Assembly (NCBI GenBank): GCA_025766275.1
Contig: JAFKAC010000043.1
Span: 124,001-188,000 of the forward strand
DNA: 64,000 nt
Source: Lactarius indigo
Taxonomy: Eukaryota > Basidiomycota > Agaricomycetes > Russulales > Russulaceae
Direction of reading: 5' to 3'
The notes beneath the pieces were generated by a model. That model was not told where the DNA came from. It saw nothing but the letters and a program-made list of their open reading frames with translations, and did not search any database. Positions 1 to 11,939 of this stretch are shown here, piece by piece; the stretch's first letter is position 1, and every line of letters starts with the position of its first letter. The position numbers and the translations under genes were made by a program.

Positions 1-1279
1 ATATTCCTCCATTTCTCGTCCTACGACACTCTCCCAGGTGTTACCGGCATAAGCGACAAACTGCGCATGTTGGAGTTCTCTCGTCAAGAGGTGGCTGAAC
101 AAGTGGAAGATCACGCCCTCAGAGAAGCTTTTATAAGAGCGTCTTGCGACGTCTCTACCAAAGCAGGATAGCCGTGCGTCCTCTACTTCTCTCCCCCCTT
201 CGCCTGCTGACGCGCCTCGCTCTCCGTACATACCTTGGTCTACCGCTGAAAGCTCGCACACGTCCTCTCGCATCGCAAGCCACGCAGCTTACCGTACTCG
301 ACGCGATCGCCACGTCCCTGTCCGACCTAACTGTCGTCTTGGCTCTCCCTCTCGTCAAACTCAACGCGGTCCTCGTTGCGCAAGTTCTTCATGCTCCAGA
401 TATTCCAAAGTAGCGGCTGGACTACCTGGATGCCTTCCAGCACGTGCACGCACGTTGCCAATGGTAAGTAAGCCTTTCTTCCGCCTCCGCTCCCAAAGAC
501 TTTTCTTCGCTTCCATGCTCTCTTCCTTGACCGCACTGACGCTATTACAAACAAAAGAGATCCGCATGGACTCGTCAACTTGCGAGTTCGCGTGGCCCGC
601 ACAGACGTTGCGCGCTATTTGGTCTGCAGGGGTGAGCCTCGCACGGTGGCCCGCCTGGCCCGTAGGAGCGCTTGACGCTGTCGCTTTTGCCTAGTGCTGT
701 TACGAAGCAGTCTTGACAGTGATGACGCCGGTAGCAAAGCAGTCTGAGATTCCTAGCGGCAGGATGGCGTTCCCACGTCAGTTTCAAATGCGCACAAGAA
801 TTTGCGGGCGGCAGCAGACTTAGCTTGACCGCACGTTTTTTCCATACCAACTCGTACTCACTGACCCGATAGGTGACTAGCCACGAGTTCCCTGTAACGT
901 GCACTGCCTGAAATGCCCTTGCCTCCCCATTTTGGAACGGCCCTACATAGTATAGACTCTTTAAATTTCTCCACGCTCCTCTCAACAAGACCATTCGCAG
1001 ACACCATCGGAGTTGAGGGAATAGAGACGGGTACCTATGTGCGCGCCGGGGCCTACGCGTCACTTCCTGGTACACTCACTGGCCCTGCCAAGACTCCTCA
1101 CTCACGGCTCTCTACTCTATCAAGTATACACATTTCGCCACGGTATTCGCATCATGTAATAGGACAGTATGTACACAAGATGAGAAACGTATTGAATATC
1201 ATCAGTAAGGGCGATATCGGGAATCCTATGGGAATATGTGCCCTATATCGCACACGCGCATCGAAGAGATCGGGGGACG
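1..1279 (+). repeat. R repeat copy 1 (decayed gene-like repeat)
   Basis: This is one of about eight diverged copies of a plus-strand sequence that accompanies the DUF6535 genes. It aligns by eye almost base for base with 22195-22936 (for example the stretch around 110-400 against 22310-22600). Each copy shows a short coding-like block, a pyrimidine-rich stretch that looks like an intron ending in CAG, a second coding-like block, and a tail rich in cacatttcgcc and gtaatagg(a)cagtat words that runs up to the stop of the DUF6535 gene. Stops and frame changes break every copy, so I treat it as a relic. I do not recognise the ancestral protein. Confidence 0.6.
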
Positions 1280-4044
1280 TTAAACAATATCATATGAACA
1301 ACGAAAAGGCTGTGGTGGACGACCTCCTCCTGTGCGCTCGGCATTTGGTTCACGTGGTGAAGGGCCTGCGATGGCTGGGCCCATGTCAGTGACAGATGGT
1401 GACGGGAGTTGAGGTGAAGCATCTAAGGCGGCCATAGCGTCTGCGAGGATTGAGCGAATCGCCGAGGGGGGACCAATAGCGTCATTTTCATTGCGTGGAC
1501 CAACCATCGGGTTGTCAATTGAAGCGCCGGAAGCTGTATCAACTGTTGCCAAGGGATGGGATTCCGGGAAAGACGGCGAGGGGTTAGGTTGAGTCATGGG
1601 CGAGTGTGGAAACAACGACAAACCTGTAGGAAGTGTATTGTCGAGAATTGGATGAGAAGCTGAAGAAGGGTGGTTTGGTGGATCGAAAGGTGCCACGTGG
1701 TCCACGTTGTGCTGAAGAGTAACAGCAGCGGGTGGGGAGGTAGAGGAAAGAGGAGGGGTAGATGTCGAGGTTGCAGAAGTAGGGCGGGGTATTATTCCAC
1801 CAGGGGTGACAAATACATCAGCGGTCACTGGATCTGCTGAGGTGACAGGACATGAGAGGCTTTCGGTGTTCGTCTGATGAGCGATCCGGGGGTGGAAGTC
1901 GTCAAGCGGTATATCCGTGAGGCTTTCGACGACACGAGGTAGGGATATGGACGAGGAAGGCACATCAGGACTAGTAAGGGGAGCAGTGAGCGGCGCATCA
2001 TTATCGTGCAGGACAGAGTGAGCTGAGGTTGTAGAGGCAGAGTCGTGAATATGGCTAATGATGTCGCACCGTGGATACGAGCTTGGGTCGAACAGAACGT
2101 CATCCCAATCACCGGTAGAGGCGGAGAATTGTGTTGGGGCAGCATCGGTACCTTCATGAAGAGCGATGTATACCTTCCGAATCGGTCTGGGGATCCATGT
2201 CGCCATCTCCCGATCGCTGTCATTCTGCGCTTTGAGAACAATTTGATTCCAAAGAGCACAGAACTCGTGCTGCAGATCAGATGACGTATCTTGCACATTG
2301 AATTTCGAAGCTTCCATTAGAAGATCCGATAACCAGGCATCTCTCCAGGGCTGTTTCCCGAACTGGCTAAATTGGTGGCGAGCGATATGAATCAAGCTTG
2401 TAAGTGACAAGTTGCTGTCTGTGGCGTAGCGTCGGAGGTCAGCTTCTGGGATTCCTAATCTGTTGGGGGCGGAAATAAGCCAAGAGTCGTCGCTACGTTG
2501 TGCTGTTGCAATAAGACAGGTGAACATGGCCTCTCCAAGTAATACAGTTTGTCGGTCTTCACCACCGCGCCAACCTCGCATGACACGGATGAATTCTGTG
2601 GTTTGCAGTCCCCTATGTTGATCCGAGGAAATGACCCCTCGGAGGAAACGCCAGAACGCATAGGGGAATTGCAGCGGATCAAGGGCTTTCGCACAGATGA
2701 TGGCCCGGTGATTTTTGAGAGGCCCGGGAAGTAAATCGGATGAGAAAGTGCGGTCAAAGAATCCTATCAATGCTTGGGAAACCTTGAATTTGGCCTCTTC
2801 GGTGAGACTGGGCAGAGGATCGTTGGCCACTTTGGAGCTGCGGATGCCGGGTAAACCCGAAAAGAAGCGCTCCAGTTCGTGATCTTCGTCCAAACAGTCG
2901 AATGTCCACATCAAGGCGCGAGCGTCGAGTTCTGATTGGGACCTCAGAGCAGTTTCCTCGGCTGTCTTCTGCATTCCTTGCAAGAGTAACCTGTGATAGC
3001 GGTTCCTGTTCACCTGAAATGCGTAGTGAAGACGATAACGACGAACAATTCCATCCGACAAATAGCACCACCAACTATAGCACCACCAACGAATATGAAA
3101 GAAGACATATCGTATCCCAATAGCAATGAGCCATACCGATGATGAAAGCGATGTATAGTACGGGCTATCAAGACAAAAGATCGGCATTAATGTGATGCAT
3201 CCGTACAGAGCCACGCATATCCCAACCCACGACAACACCAACTTGAAAATCGTGGTGTAAACGTTGCATAAGAATACAACCAGGCCGGCGAAGAACAGGA
3301 ACAGGGAGATGTGGAGAAGCGCAGGTAATGTTTCGACCACCCATGTGAGGAGAAACTTGTCAACACCTTCGGCAAAGAACGCACGGATCCGTGCTCGCTT
3401 TTCTGGACTGTAACGTGTCTGAGTGACCTTGAGATATCTTCGTGCCCATTGCTGCAGCAACGTCGCGAGTAGGGCACAGGTAAGACTGATCACCAAGCTC
3501 ATGAACCAGAGTGAGTTTACCCAAACTACGTAGTTTGGTGGAGAGAATGGGGGTGGAGAGGCAGGGAGGGAACTTGGAATGTTGGACCCACTTGGATTGG
3601 CGATAGTCAGGTAGATATTCGCGAGGTAGAAGTTGGAAGTATCTTGTGGGTTCGGTCGGATGTCCTGAATGGATACTGAGATCAACGACGCAACAGCAGC
3701 AGAGAATAAACCAGTCTATGACCATTGAGCATATTGACTCGGTGTGAAGCAAAAGATAGACACACGAATATGAGGATCCCGTCGGCATCCGCTTTCCAGT
3801 TCTCGGCCATCTTCTTGTCCTCTTCCGTCGCCATTTCCATGTACATCGAAAAAATAGGCCCAGAGCCGTCGATGAAATTAGATGCGGAATGAGATGCTTG
3901 ATTTTGTCTCAATTGAGGGTACTGGTCACCTGAGTTGACGGCGGGTTAGATGAACACGGGGAGGATAGAGTCATGTAGGAAATCGGTACCTTCACCAAAC
4001 CCTGCGCCAGGTATGTTAGTGACCTCGTGAGGAGCTCGGGACAT
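1280..4044 (-). CDS. DUF6535 family membrane protein, copy 1
   Basis: Three exons on the minus strand: 4044-3990, 3929-3766 and 3715-1280, giving about 884 residues. The two introns (60 and 50 bp) are GT-AG, and all exon phases agree. The start is the ATG at 4044 (MSRAPHEV), also found in copies 3 and 4. The N-terminal half is a DUF6535 domain: MEMATEEDKKMAENWKADAD, then GILIFTGLFSAA, an SL(V/W)F..SLVISLTCALLA membrane helix (about residues 136-166), QQWARRYL, two more helices at about 200-250 and another near 265. A conserved helical region follows (WTFDCLDEDHELERFF, about residue 341). The last 300 residues are Ser/Pro-rich and probably disordered, ending in SYDIV. The function of DUF6535 proteins is unknown; a membrane location is inferred. 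A 15-bp tandem duplication near 3060-3090 repeats WWCYS. Confidence 0.8.
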
Positions 4045-4427
4045 TGAAGACAACGAGGTAAGTCGACTGTAGAGAGCACAATGAAGTAGGGTAGAACCTA
4101 TTACAGCCAGAACGACTTATCACCGCCACCGTGAATGCTGTTCCCATTGTCAGTGGAGGCGGAGAATCGTATATCGGCTGCCTCGGTCCGGGATGCGTCG
4201 CAAACTTAGCCAAATGCCAGGTGCGAGCGCGACCTTGCACTGCATGTCTAATTGCTCTCTCCCCTGAGCACCATGGGAATTCACTTAATAGCACCCATCC
4301 GGGTCTCAATGGCAGTAGTAGCGTCTCTGTGGGTACACATATTTTTCCGGAGCTCATAAGTATGAAGTTATGTACATCAGGGTACCGTGCATCGAGGGGA
4401 CAACGAGAATACATGTTCTATCATACT
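4045..4427. other. Intergenic spacer between DUF6535 copies 1 and 2
   Basis: About 380 bp separate the start of copy 1 from the stop of copy 2. The part from 4080 to 4140 matches the sequence upstream of the relic at 17480 (agccagaacgacttatc), and 4390-4440 matches the common 3' flank of the other DUF6535 copies. There is no separate gene here that I can support. It probably contains the copy 1 promoter, but I see no clear TATA box. Confidence 0.5.
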
Positions 4428-7142
4428 TCAAACGATATCATACTGATCATGCGAAGGGCGCGGAGGGTGGTGTCCTGTATGATCGATCCCGAGAGGGCGC
4501 CATGAAGGGCCTGCGGTGGCTGCGTCAGTAACTGACGGCGACGGAAACTGTGGAAGAAGGTCTGTGGTGGTCATAACATTTTCCAGAATCGCAGGAGGGT
4601 CCCTCTCATTATGCAATGCGACTTTCGCGCTACCCTCTCCCTCATTAACAACACCTGGATCAGATGCAGAAGACGGGCGCGGATGAGATGGGCCGGGAGA
4701 AGTGGGTGCAAGCAGCGACCGATGAGCTTCTGGCGAAGAAGATGCACGGTCAGATCCGGTCACGGGAGGGTCTAAAGACGCCTGCAGACCTGTCGGGAGC
4801 ATATTGTCGAGAACCGGAGCGGGAGAAGGCAGCGATGGAACATTTAGAACTTCCAAAGACGTGTGGCGGTCGGCGATGTGCGGAACGACAAAGCCACCAG
4901 GGAAGGTTGGGGCCATTGAGGTGGGAGGAGGTGCGGATGCCGAAGGCTCCACGGTGGGGAAGTTGATCGTTGTCGTGGAGCGGTCAAGACCGCCTTGTAC
5001 CACACGAGCGATGACCGGATCCGGGGAAGCAGCAGGAATGTGGAGAGCCATCTGATGCGCGGTTTCGTCGACATGAGGTGGTGCGGGTATGGGCGAGGAA
5101 GGCACATCGGGACCGGCAAGGGAAGTGGGAGCCTGCGCAGCGTCATCACGTAGGACAGTGCGAGCAAGAATTGTGGAGGCAGAGTCGTGAATATGGCCAT
5201 TGACTCTGCACGATGGATACGAGGACGGTCGCTGCAAGACATCATCCTGATCACCGGTGGCGGCGGAGAATTGTGTTGGGGCAGAATTTGTATCTCGATG
5301 CAGGGTAATGTAGATGTTACGAATTGGTCGCAGGGTATGGGACACCATCCACCGATCGTTCTGAGAATTGAGGACAATTTGATTCCAAAGTTTACAAAAC
5401 TCATGCTGCAGTTCAGGTAACGTATCTTGTACATTGAATTTAGGAGCCGCTTGTAGAACGTTCGAGAACTCGTCCCACGGCCAAAATTGTGTCCGGAGAT
5501 GTTTAAATTGTTGGCGAGTGATATGAATCAGGATGGCGAGTGACAGGCTGTCCCCCTGCGAGACATAGTTTCGTAGGACGGATTCCGAGACGCCTAGTTC
5601 ATTGGAAGCGAGAGAAAACCAAGAGTCGTCGCGTTGTTGTATCCTTGCGGTAATACTGCAAACAGCGGCTCGTACAACCATGTTCGTATCTTCACCCCTG
5701 TAACCTCCCCAGCCTCTTACAATCTGCGTAATTTCAGCGATCAGCAGTTGACTATTTTGGCAGTTGGACAAAATTTTGTCAAGGATTACGAACGCCATGG
5801 GTGTGTGTGTTGGATCGATAGCCTTCGCGCATATGATGGCTCGATGGCTTTTGGCTGAGTCAGAAAGTAATGTAGATGAGAACGTGCGGTCGAGCAGCCC
5901 AATCAATGCCGTCGAAAGCTCCACTTTTCGCTCTTCAGGGAGACCGAGGAGAGGATCGTCGACTACGCTGGAGCTCCGGAAGCCGGGTAAGCCCGAAAAG
6001 AAGCGCTCCAGTTCGTGGTCTTCGTCCGAAATGTCAAACGTCCACAGAAATGCGCGAGTGTCGACCGCAGATGGAGAATTCGGAGCAGTCTCCTCAGCTG
6101 TCTTCTGCAGGCCTTGCAAGCGCATCTTGTGAAAGCTTGTCCTCAAGCTGCCGACGCGATTGGACCAAATGATGTATGGAAGGACCTGAAAGATGGCGTC
6201 CAGTATTCCGATAATTATGGGCCACACGAACGAGGTAAGCGGGGTATAGTACGGGGTGTCGCGGAACAAAAGCGGCATGATCGTGATACATCCGTAGACG
6301 GCCGTACAGATGCTGACCAATGACAAAACCACCCTGAAAACCGTGAGATAAACGTTCCAAAGGAACACAAGAAGGCCGGCAAAGAATAGGAACAGGGAAA
6401 TGTGGAGAAGCGTGGGCAATACTTCGACTGCTTGCGAAAGAAGAAACTTGTCGACGCCTTCAGCAAAGAACGCACGAATCCGCGCTCGCTTGTGTGGACT
6501 GTAGCGTGGCTGGGTGACCTTGAGGTACCTTCGTGCCCACTGCTGTAGCAGTGTTGCGAGGAGAGCACAGGTGAGACTGATGACCAAGCTCAAGAACCAA
6601 AGCGAGTTCACCCAAACTGCATAGGTAGGTGGGGAGAACGAGGGCGGAGAAGAAGGGAGAGAAGTCGAAATGTTAGATCGATTTGGATCGGAGACAGTCT
6701 GATAGATATTCGCAAGGTAGAAATTGGAGGTGTCCTGAGAGTTCGGCCGAATGTCTTGAATCGACACCGAGATCAAGGACGCGACAGCAGCAGAGAATAA
6801 ACCAGTCTAAGGGAGATAAGTCTGTGAAGCGGTACATGGCAGATGCCAGACAATAACGCACAAAGATGAGAATCCCGTCAGCATCCGCTTTCCACCCTTC
6901 GGCCATCTTCTTGTCTTCTTCCGAAGCCATTTCCACGTACATTGAGAAAATAGGCTCGGACCCATCGACAAAGTTAGACACTCCCGGGGGTGCTTGAGTC
7001 GGTGCTGATTGTGGTGGACGCTGATCGCTACCTTTGTGGGTGAGACGGGTGAGCACGGTGGGGTAGAGCCGAGCAAGAGCAAAGTACCTGCGCCGGGGTT
7101 TATGCCTGTTTCGGTTGCACTGACATCCTCGGGACGAGCTTG
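4428..7142 (-). CDS. DUF6535 family membrane protein, copy 2 (start codon doubtful)
   Basis: Exon 3 is 6806-4428, exon 2 is 7031-6862 (intron 55 bp), and the expected 55-nt first exon is 7142-7088 (intron 56 bp). Splice sites and phases match the other copies and the three exons would give about 867 codons. Exon 1 has no ATG at or near the expected place: the codon that lines up best with the start is ATA, and a stop lies further upstream. Translation might begin at the Met of SMYVEMASEED in exon 2, or the gene may be dead at its start. The body is open throughout: GILIF plus the membrane helix, QQWARRYL, FLFFAGLLVFLW, WTFDISDEDHELERFF, then a Ser/Pro tail ending QYDIV. It is the most diverged of the four full-length copies. 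Confidence 0.65.
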
Positions 7143-8950
7143 CGGTATTGAAAGTAAGACGTGAATCGATTATGAAGCGTACAATCGGTAAGGTGCAGAG
7201 TGTTATCGGTGGCCTTCAGTCGAGTTGTAAAGCGCCACGGGGCGATAATGATCAATAGGGGCCGAATCGGACGACAAGCGCTCCATCCTCAGCGCCTCTG
7301 CGCGCCGTACTCCAAGCCAACAGTTTGTCGTAGCATATAGTACCGTAGCCCCGATTCTCATATTGTGCGCTCATTATGCGTTGCGTGGCAGATACAAAGG
7401 GTCAACCCGACGCGACGACCCCTCTATGGGTTGTCGAGAAGAATTGTCGGAGTCCCCCGAACCTGCACCATTCCCTTCCCTCTCCGGGCAGTAATTGGGC
7501 CCTCTCCTGATTTGAACACGGACTAACAGATATAACAATACTCTACCTAGAACCCAGGGAACGTGAGCACGACAAACATCTCTTAACGCCGCCCATCGGA
7601 CGAATACCTATGATAGGCATTGCGCGTCGCTCGGCGCATGTAAGGAAGCAATGTTGTTTGGCCCTGTTGTGTCGGGGTTCATTACAGTAATGTTCATTTC
7701 TTCAGTGTCGCGTCCATCGCGCCCAGTTTACCCCTTCGCAAACGCTACAAGAAATAGCGAATGCAGACACTGTCGTAATATTTGCGAAGAGCATTTTCGA
7801 AGACAAGGTATGTGGGTCCTTGGATGTGCTTTGTGCCTAATTTAGGGAAAAGTACAGATTGTCGAGCTCGTAGGGCACATCTTGTTAGGGAGACCGGAAC
7901 CGGAACGCGCACCCTGTCCAACCAATCGATTCGACAGAAGCTCACGGTTGAGATGTTGCGTGGTGGAGAGATGGCTTTATCGTATTTGAGGGTGCCAAGG
8001 TGCCAGGCGAGGGCACAGTACGTGGTCCGTATCAAATTTTTCTCCCTTGACGTTCTCGTCTCACTACCATTTGCAACAGATATCGAGGGATACTTCAGCG
8101 TTGGATAAGTCCATCTATTAAACCCGGGGCCTATCGGTTTTCTGGAAACAAAAGCATGCGACCGGACTGCTGCCTATCAACTGAACTCGGTATGTCCCTC
8201 AGTGTGTTGGAGCCAAGAAGACCGATCGACGTCTTGGTCAAGTCTTACGGCTACGATTGTCTCACTCTCCTTGACGTCATTCCGCTCCCGACTTCCGCCG
8301 TCGAATTCCTTCCTCATCGCCTGTCATACAGCGTAGATAATGGACAAAAATGTCTCCAACGAGGCGCTCTACCTTAGTGCGGCGATGCAGTATTTCTGCC
8401 TAGAGGATATGGTACCACATCTTACGGGAAATCGGCGACGCTATGCAGAGGCCGGGCGAGTTGGTTGGAGCGCTGAGTGGACTTTGTACATCACGGAGCG
8501 CGTTCGATGGTTGGATTTAGGTGCGTTTGGGAGTGGTTCAGTCTCTTTCATACATTATTTGAAAGCTTATCGATTATCACTTATGCTTGAACAGGGCGAA
8601 CAGAGCGTTCACGGGACGTGCCAGTCGGTCATTACTATCTGACACTTCAGAAACTCAACGCCGATGGTGTTCATTTAGCCCGTACATGCTCGTCTCTTAC
8701 CCCATGTCGCCCTCTGGCCCGCTCCGCATGACTGTATCACATACACATATTTTCCACATATGCGCAACTCGCCCTAGGTCCCGCTGCTCACTCGTACATC
8801 GTTCGCGTCATAAGTGTCATCATCCTACGCACTTTTTCACTGCGCGCACTCAAACGATATGCCATCGCTACACACAAGTGCAAAGGGGCTCGGGGAGCCC
8901 GTGGTAAGGGACAGAGATGGGGGCGGTGATGGGTGAGTCCGTCTCGCGAT
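7143..8950. other. Non-coding stretch with weak copies of array repeats
   Basis: No convincing gene. Parts resemble 21420-22100: both contain a caatcgattcgacag word, a tctcactacc..ttgcaaca..gat word and a ctattaaac word in the same order. Short open frames such as 8340-8642 have no recognisable domain and no homologous frame in the other copies. I read this as old, diverged array sequence. Confidence 0.4.
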
Positions 8951-10198
8951 CGAGCAAGTTTGATGTTATGACTGACTTTCGACATGGATCAAGTTCTCGT
9001 GCGTTGCTGCCACCTCGAAGTCGGGGACTGCATTTCCGGTTCTGTGGTATGGTCAAAACTTGCCCGCTCGCCGGAAAGTGTTGATGTTGATTTGTGGAGA
9101 CGATTTCAGGTTGCGGGTATCACGGACTGGCCACAGCGAATGCCAAAGTTTCTCGACGCTTTTTTTACCGTCTTCGCGATAGAGATTGACGGATTCTTCG
9201 ACATTTGTCGTCCATTCTTAAGAGCTTGGCGAACTTCAACACGTTTTCATGACGACCTGCCCTCCGTCTCCCGCTCAGCAAAGCGTTCCTAGACCTCACA
9301 AGCACAAGCAACGAGCCTTTCGTGCTGCAGGTCTTCCGCAGCGATGTCGAGATCGCACCACCAGAGAAGGAATCCTTGGAGTGTCTTGCCGACATCTTTC
9401 CAAAGCGCGGCAGCTGTACGCCCTCTCCCTCTCTCTCCGCTTCACCTGCTGACGCATTTCGTTCTCCATGCAGAGACTACGAATGCAGCTCGCACATTCG
9501 CCATTTTTACCCCGCGTTCCAGGCGACACAGCCTGCCAAGCTCGACCCGATCGTCTTCGACTTGAGGTTTCCCTCAAGCCCGATCCGGTCATCGCTCTTC
9601 GCGCTCCTCCAAATATTCCTTAGTTACACGCTGGAAGACCTGCGTGTTCTGCGACATGCGCATGCAGACGCATCTCCGCGACCCAAGTCGAGCGCTAGGT
9701 CGACGGATGGCCTTCCCTCCTCCCCTAACCAACTCCTGTTCGTTTCTTTCATCCTGTAAAATGACCCACATTAACACTGTCATAAATAAAGAGCGATCCC
9801 GTGCTGGTTTGTTAGCGGCCAAGCTCGCGCAGCCTGCGCAGACATCGCGTGCGTATTCAGTCCGCAAGAATGAGCGCTCTTGGTTAAGCGCTTCGCGGGG
9901 CGGACCGCTGTGCCCGTGGGTGTTCGATGTGACATTGTTGTTCCTGCTTGGCGTCGGTGGCGAAGCAATCTGAGAATCCTGTGGTCGGAAGTACCTACGT
10001 CAATTCCGAATGCATACTGGGATCTCGAAGTCGACGGCAGCAGCACTCTCTCACTCACGCTTCCCAATTCTGTTGGAGTTTACACGTATTTCGCCACCGT
10101 ATTTTTGTACCGAGTAATAGGACGGTATGTATATGAAGAAGGGGCTAATAAGAATCATATCCTATCACACACGCACATCTAAGAGATTATGGGACGCG
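8951..10198 (+). repeat. R repeat copy 2
   Basis: Diverged copy of the R repeat. Recognisable landmarks are the acgacctgcc block (9255), the intron-like ctctctccgcttcacctgctgacgc stretch (about 9430), the tatctatttgg-like and aataaag words near 9785, and the tail with atttcgccaccgtat (10090) that runs into the DUF6535 relic at 10199. Frames are broken. Confidence 0.5.
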
Positions 10199-11170
10199 TC
10201 AAACCATATCATACCGGCCATGTGAAGTATGCGAAGGGTGATCTCCCGTATGCTCAGCATTTGGTTCCTGGAGTGAAGGTCCCGCGATAGCTATTCCTTC
10301 CGGCTCATTAACTGACCTCAGTGGCGGAGACCGGCGGGGAGGCTCTAGGTTATCAGTACTGTTTGCGTGGATTCCGCGATTCACTTCAAGGGCATCCTTT
10401 TCCTTGTGCAAACCAGGCTGAGAGCCATCGTCGTCCTTAGCTGCGGCGTCCATGTCAGGTGCGAAGGTTGGCACTGGAGAAGCGCCGGGGGCGGTAGTAG
10501 CTACTATCGAGCTATAAGGTTCTGGGACTGGAAGCGAGAGGTCAGATTATGTGATAGATAAGTATGAAGACAGAGGCGGACCTGTGGGGAGTTTGTTGTC
10601 AAGAACTGGATTATAAGGAGCTGAAGAGGGGAGGTTTGGTGCATCGGAAGGCGTCAGGGGGTTTGCATTGTGCCGGAGGGCGACGGCGGAGGGTAGAGGA
10701 AGGAGGAAGGACGGAGGCCGAAGTTCCGGGAGTGGGGTCGAGGGTTGTTGTACGTGAGATGACAACGTCCAGTATTGCACTAGCGGCGGTTGGATCTGGT
10801 GATATAATAGGAATGCGGAGGCTTTCGGTGGTCGTCTGATGAGCGCGGTGCAAGTTGTCAAGTACATTGAGGAAGGAGTATATGCCGAAGGTTCAGGGCG
10901 GAGAGGGAGAGGGTTTCATGGAGGCATCCGTGCCGCCTTGTATCAGATCCTGAGAAGTGGCAGAAATGTCACTTTTCATTGGTAGTCTGAAGAGCAGAGT
11001 GGGAGTTGTCAAGCGGCAGCACATCAGTGAGGTTTTCGTCGACACGACGTGGGGTGGGTATGGTCGAGGAAGATGTATCTGGACTGGTAAGAGAAGCAGG
11101 GGCTAGCGCGGCAGTACGAGCAATGGATGTGGGGGCAGAGTCGTCATGAATATGGCTAGCGAAGTTGCGC
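10199..11170 (-). pseudogene. DUF6535 relic, C-terminal part only
   Basis: Reading on the minus strand, 10474-10199 gives a tail like that of the intact copies (IAIAGPSLQEPNAEHTG, ending RYDMV). Further upstream, broken frames at 10547-10867 and 10969-11196 still carry tail words such as HIHDDSAPTS and ILD(N)KLPTGPP. The membrane domain and first exons are gone, and the frame changes several times. It is a 5'-truncated, decayed copy of the gene family. Confidence 0.7.
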
Positions 11171-11539
11171 AATGAAAGCAAGGATGGCTTCTCCAAGTTT
11201 ACCGCCTCGGCCTCAGTTTATGCTATACGTTTATTCACTGCACTCCGTCAGATTCCCCAAGCTATGAATGTCCTTCCGACCCGTTTAAGAAAGAAGAATG
11301 GGAGGGAGGAAAAGGCGAGACGGAGAATACGAGGGGACAAACTAGCTCTGAGTCACGCACCGACAGAGCAACGTATATCTCTCAATGGGTATTTTATCTG
11401 GGACGTGCAATATAGCCCTTCCAGTCATTCTATTCTGCGTTGAAGGTTGAGAAGAGAGGGACTGATACAGGATTGTCGATGGGGATGGGAAGAAATCCGG
11501 TAATCCCGTGAGCATTGGATCCGAGCGACGGGTTGGGAC
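11171..11539. other. Unassigned spacer
   Basis: About 370 bp with no gene, no repeat that I recognise and no membrane-domain remnant. It marks the break where the DUF6535 relic lost its 5' part. Confidence 0.4.
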
Positions 11540-11939
11540 TGGCCATTTTAATTTCAGCTGGGTCCTCCATCTTGAAACGGCTCCGCATGGTATCAACACT
11601 ATAATATAATATTCTCAACGCCGTTCTCAACAAAGTCCCAAGGAGAGACTATTCGCTGACACTACTGGAGCTGAGGGAATAGAGACGGCTACCTGTTTGC
11701 GTGCAGAGGCCTCCGCGTCACTGCCAGATACGCTCACTGGCCCACCTAAGGGGGTTGCTGAAACTCATCCGAGTCGCTCACAACTCTCTACTCTACCAAG
11801 TTTACATATTTCGCCACGGGCCACGGTCAGCACCATATTATAGGACAATATATACGCGAGACGAGGAAAAATGTTGATCAGGAGATATCCAGAACATATA
11901 TCCTATAGCGTGTGCGCGTATCAAAGAGACCGGGAAACG
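11540..11939 (+). repeat. R repeat copy 3 (tail only)
   Basis: Only the last part of R is present: 11560-11700 matches 930-1040 (cgctgacac..ggagctgagggaatagagacgg), followed by the atttcgccacgg and ataggacaatatatac tail that leads into the stop of the next DUF6535 gene. Confidence 0.55.

Noticed and set aside
575..1392. Overlapping frames of 159-166 codons before DUF6535 copy 1
   Set aside because: They lie in the R repeat, have no domain, and the matching frames are broken in the other copies.
1825..2298. Second frame inside the DUF6535 gene tails (also 4844-5434 and 12479-13000)
   Set aside because: Shadow frames of the Ser/Pro-rich tail; their similarity between copies follows from the real gene.
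8340..8642. 100-codon plus-strand frame starting MDKNVSNEALYL
   Set aside because: Looks protein-like at first but has no recognisable domain, no splice partners and no counterpart in the related array copies.
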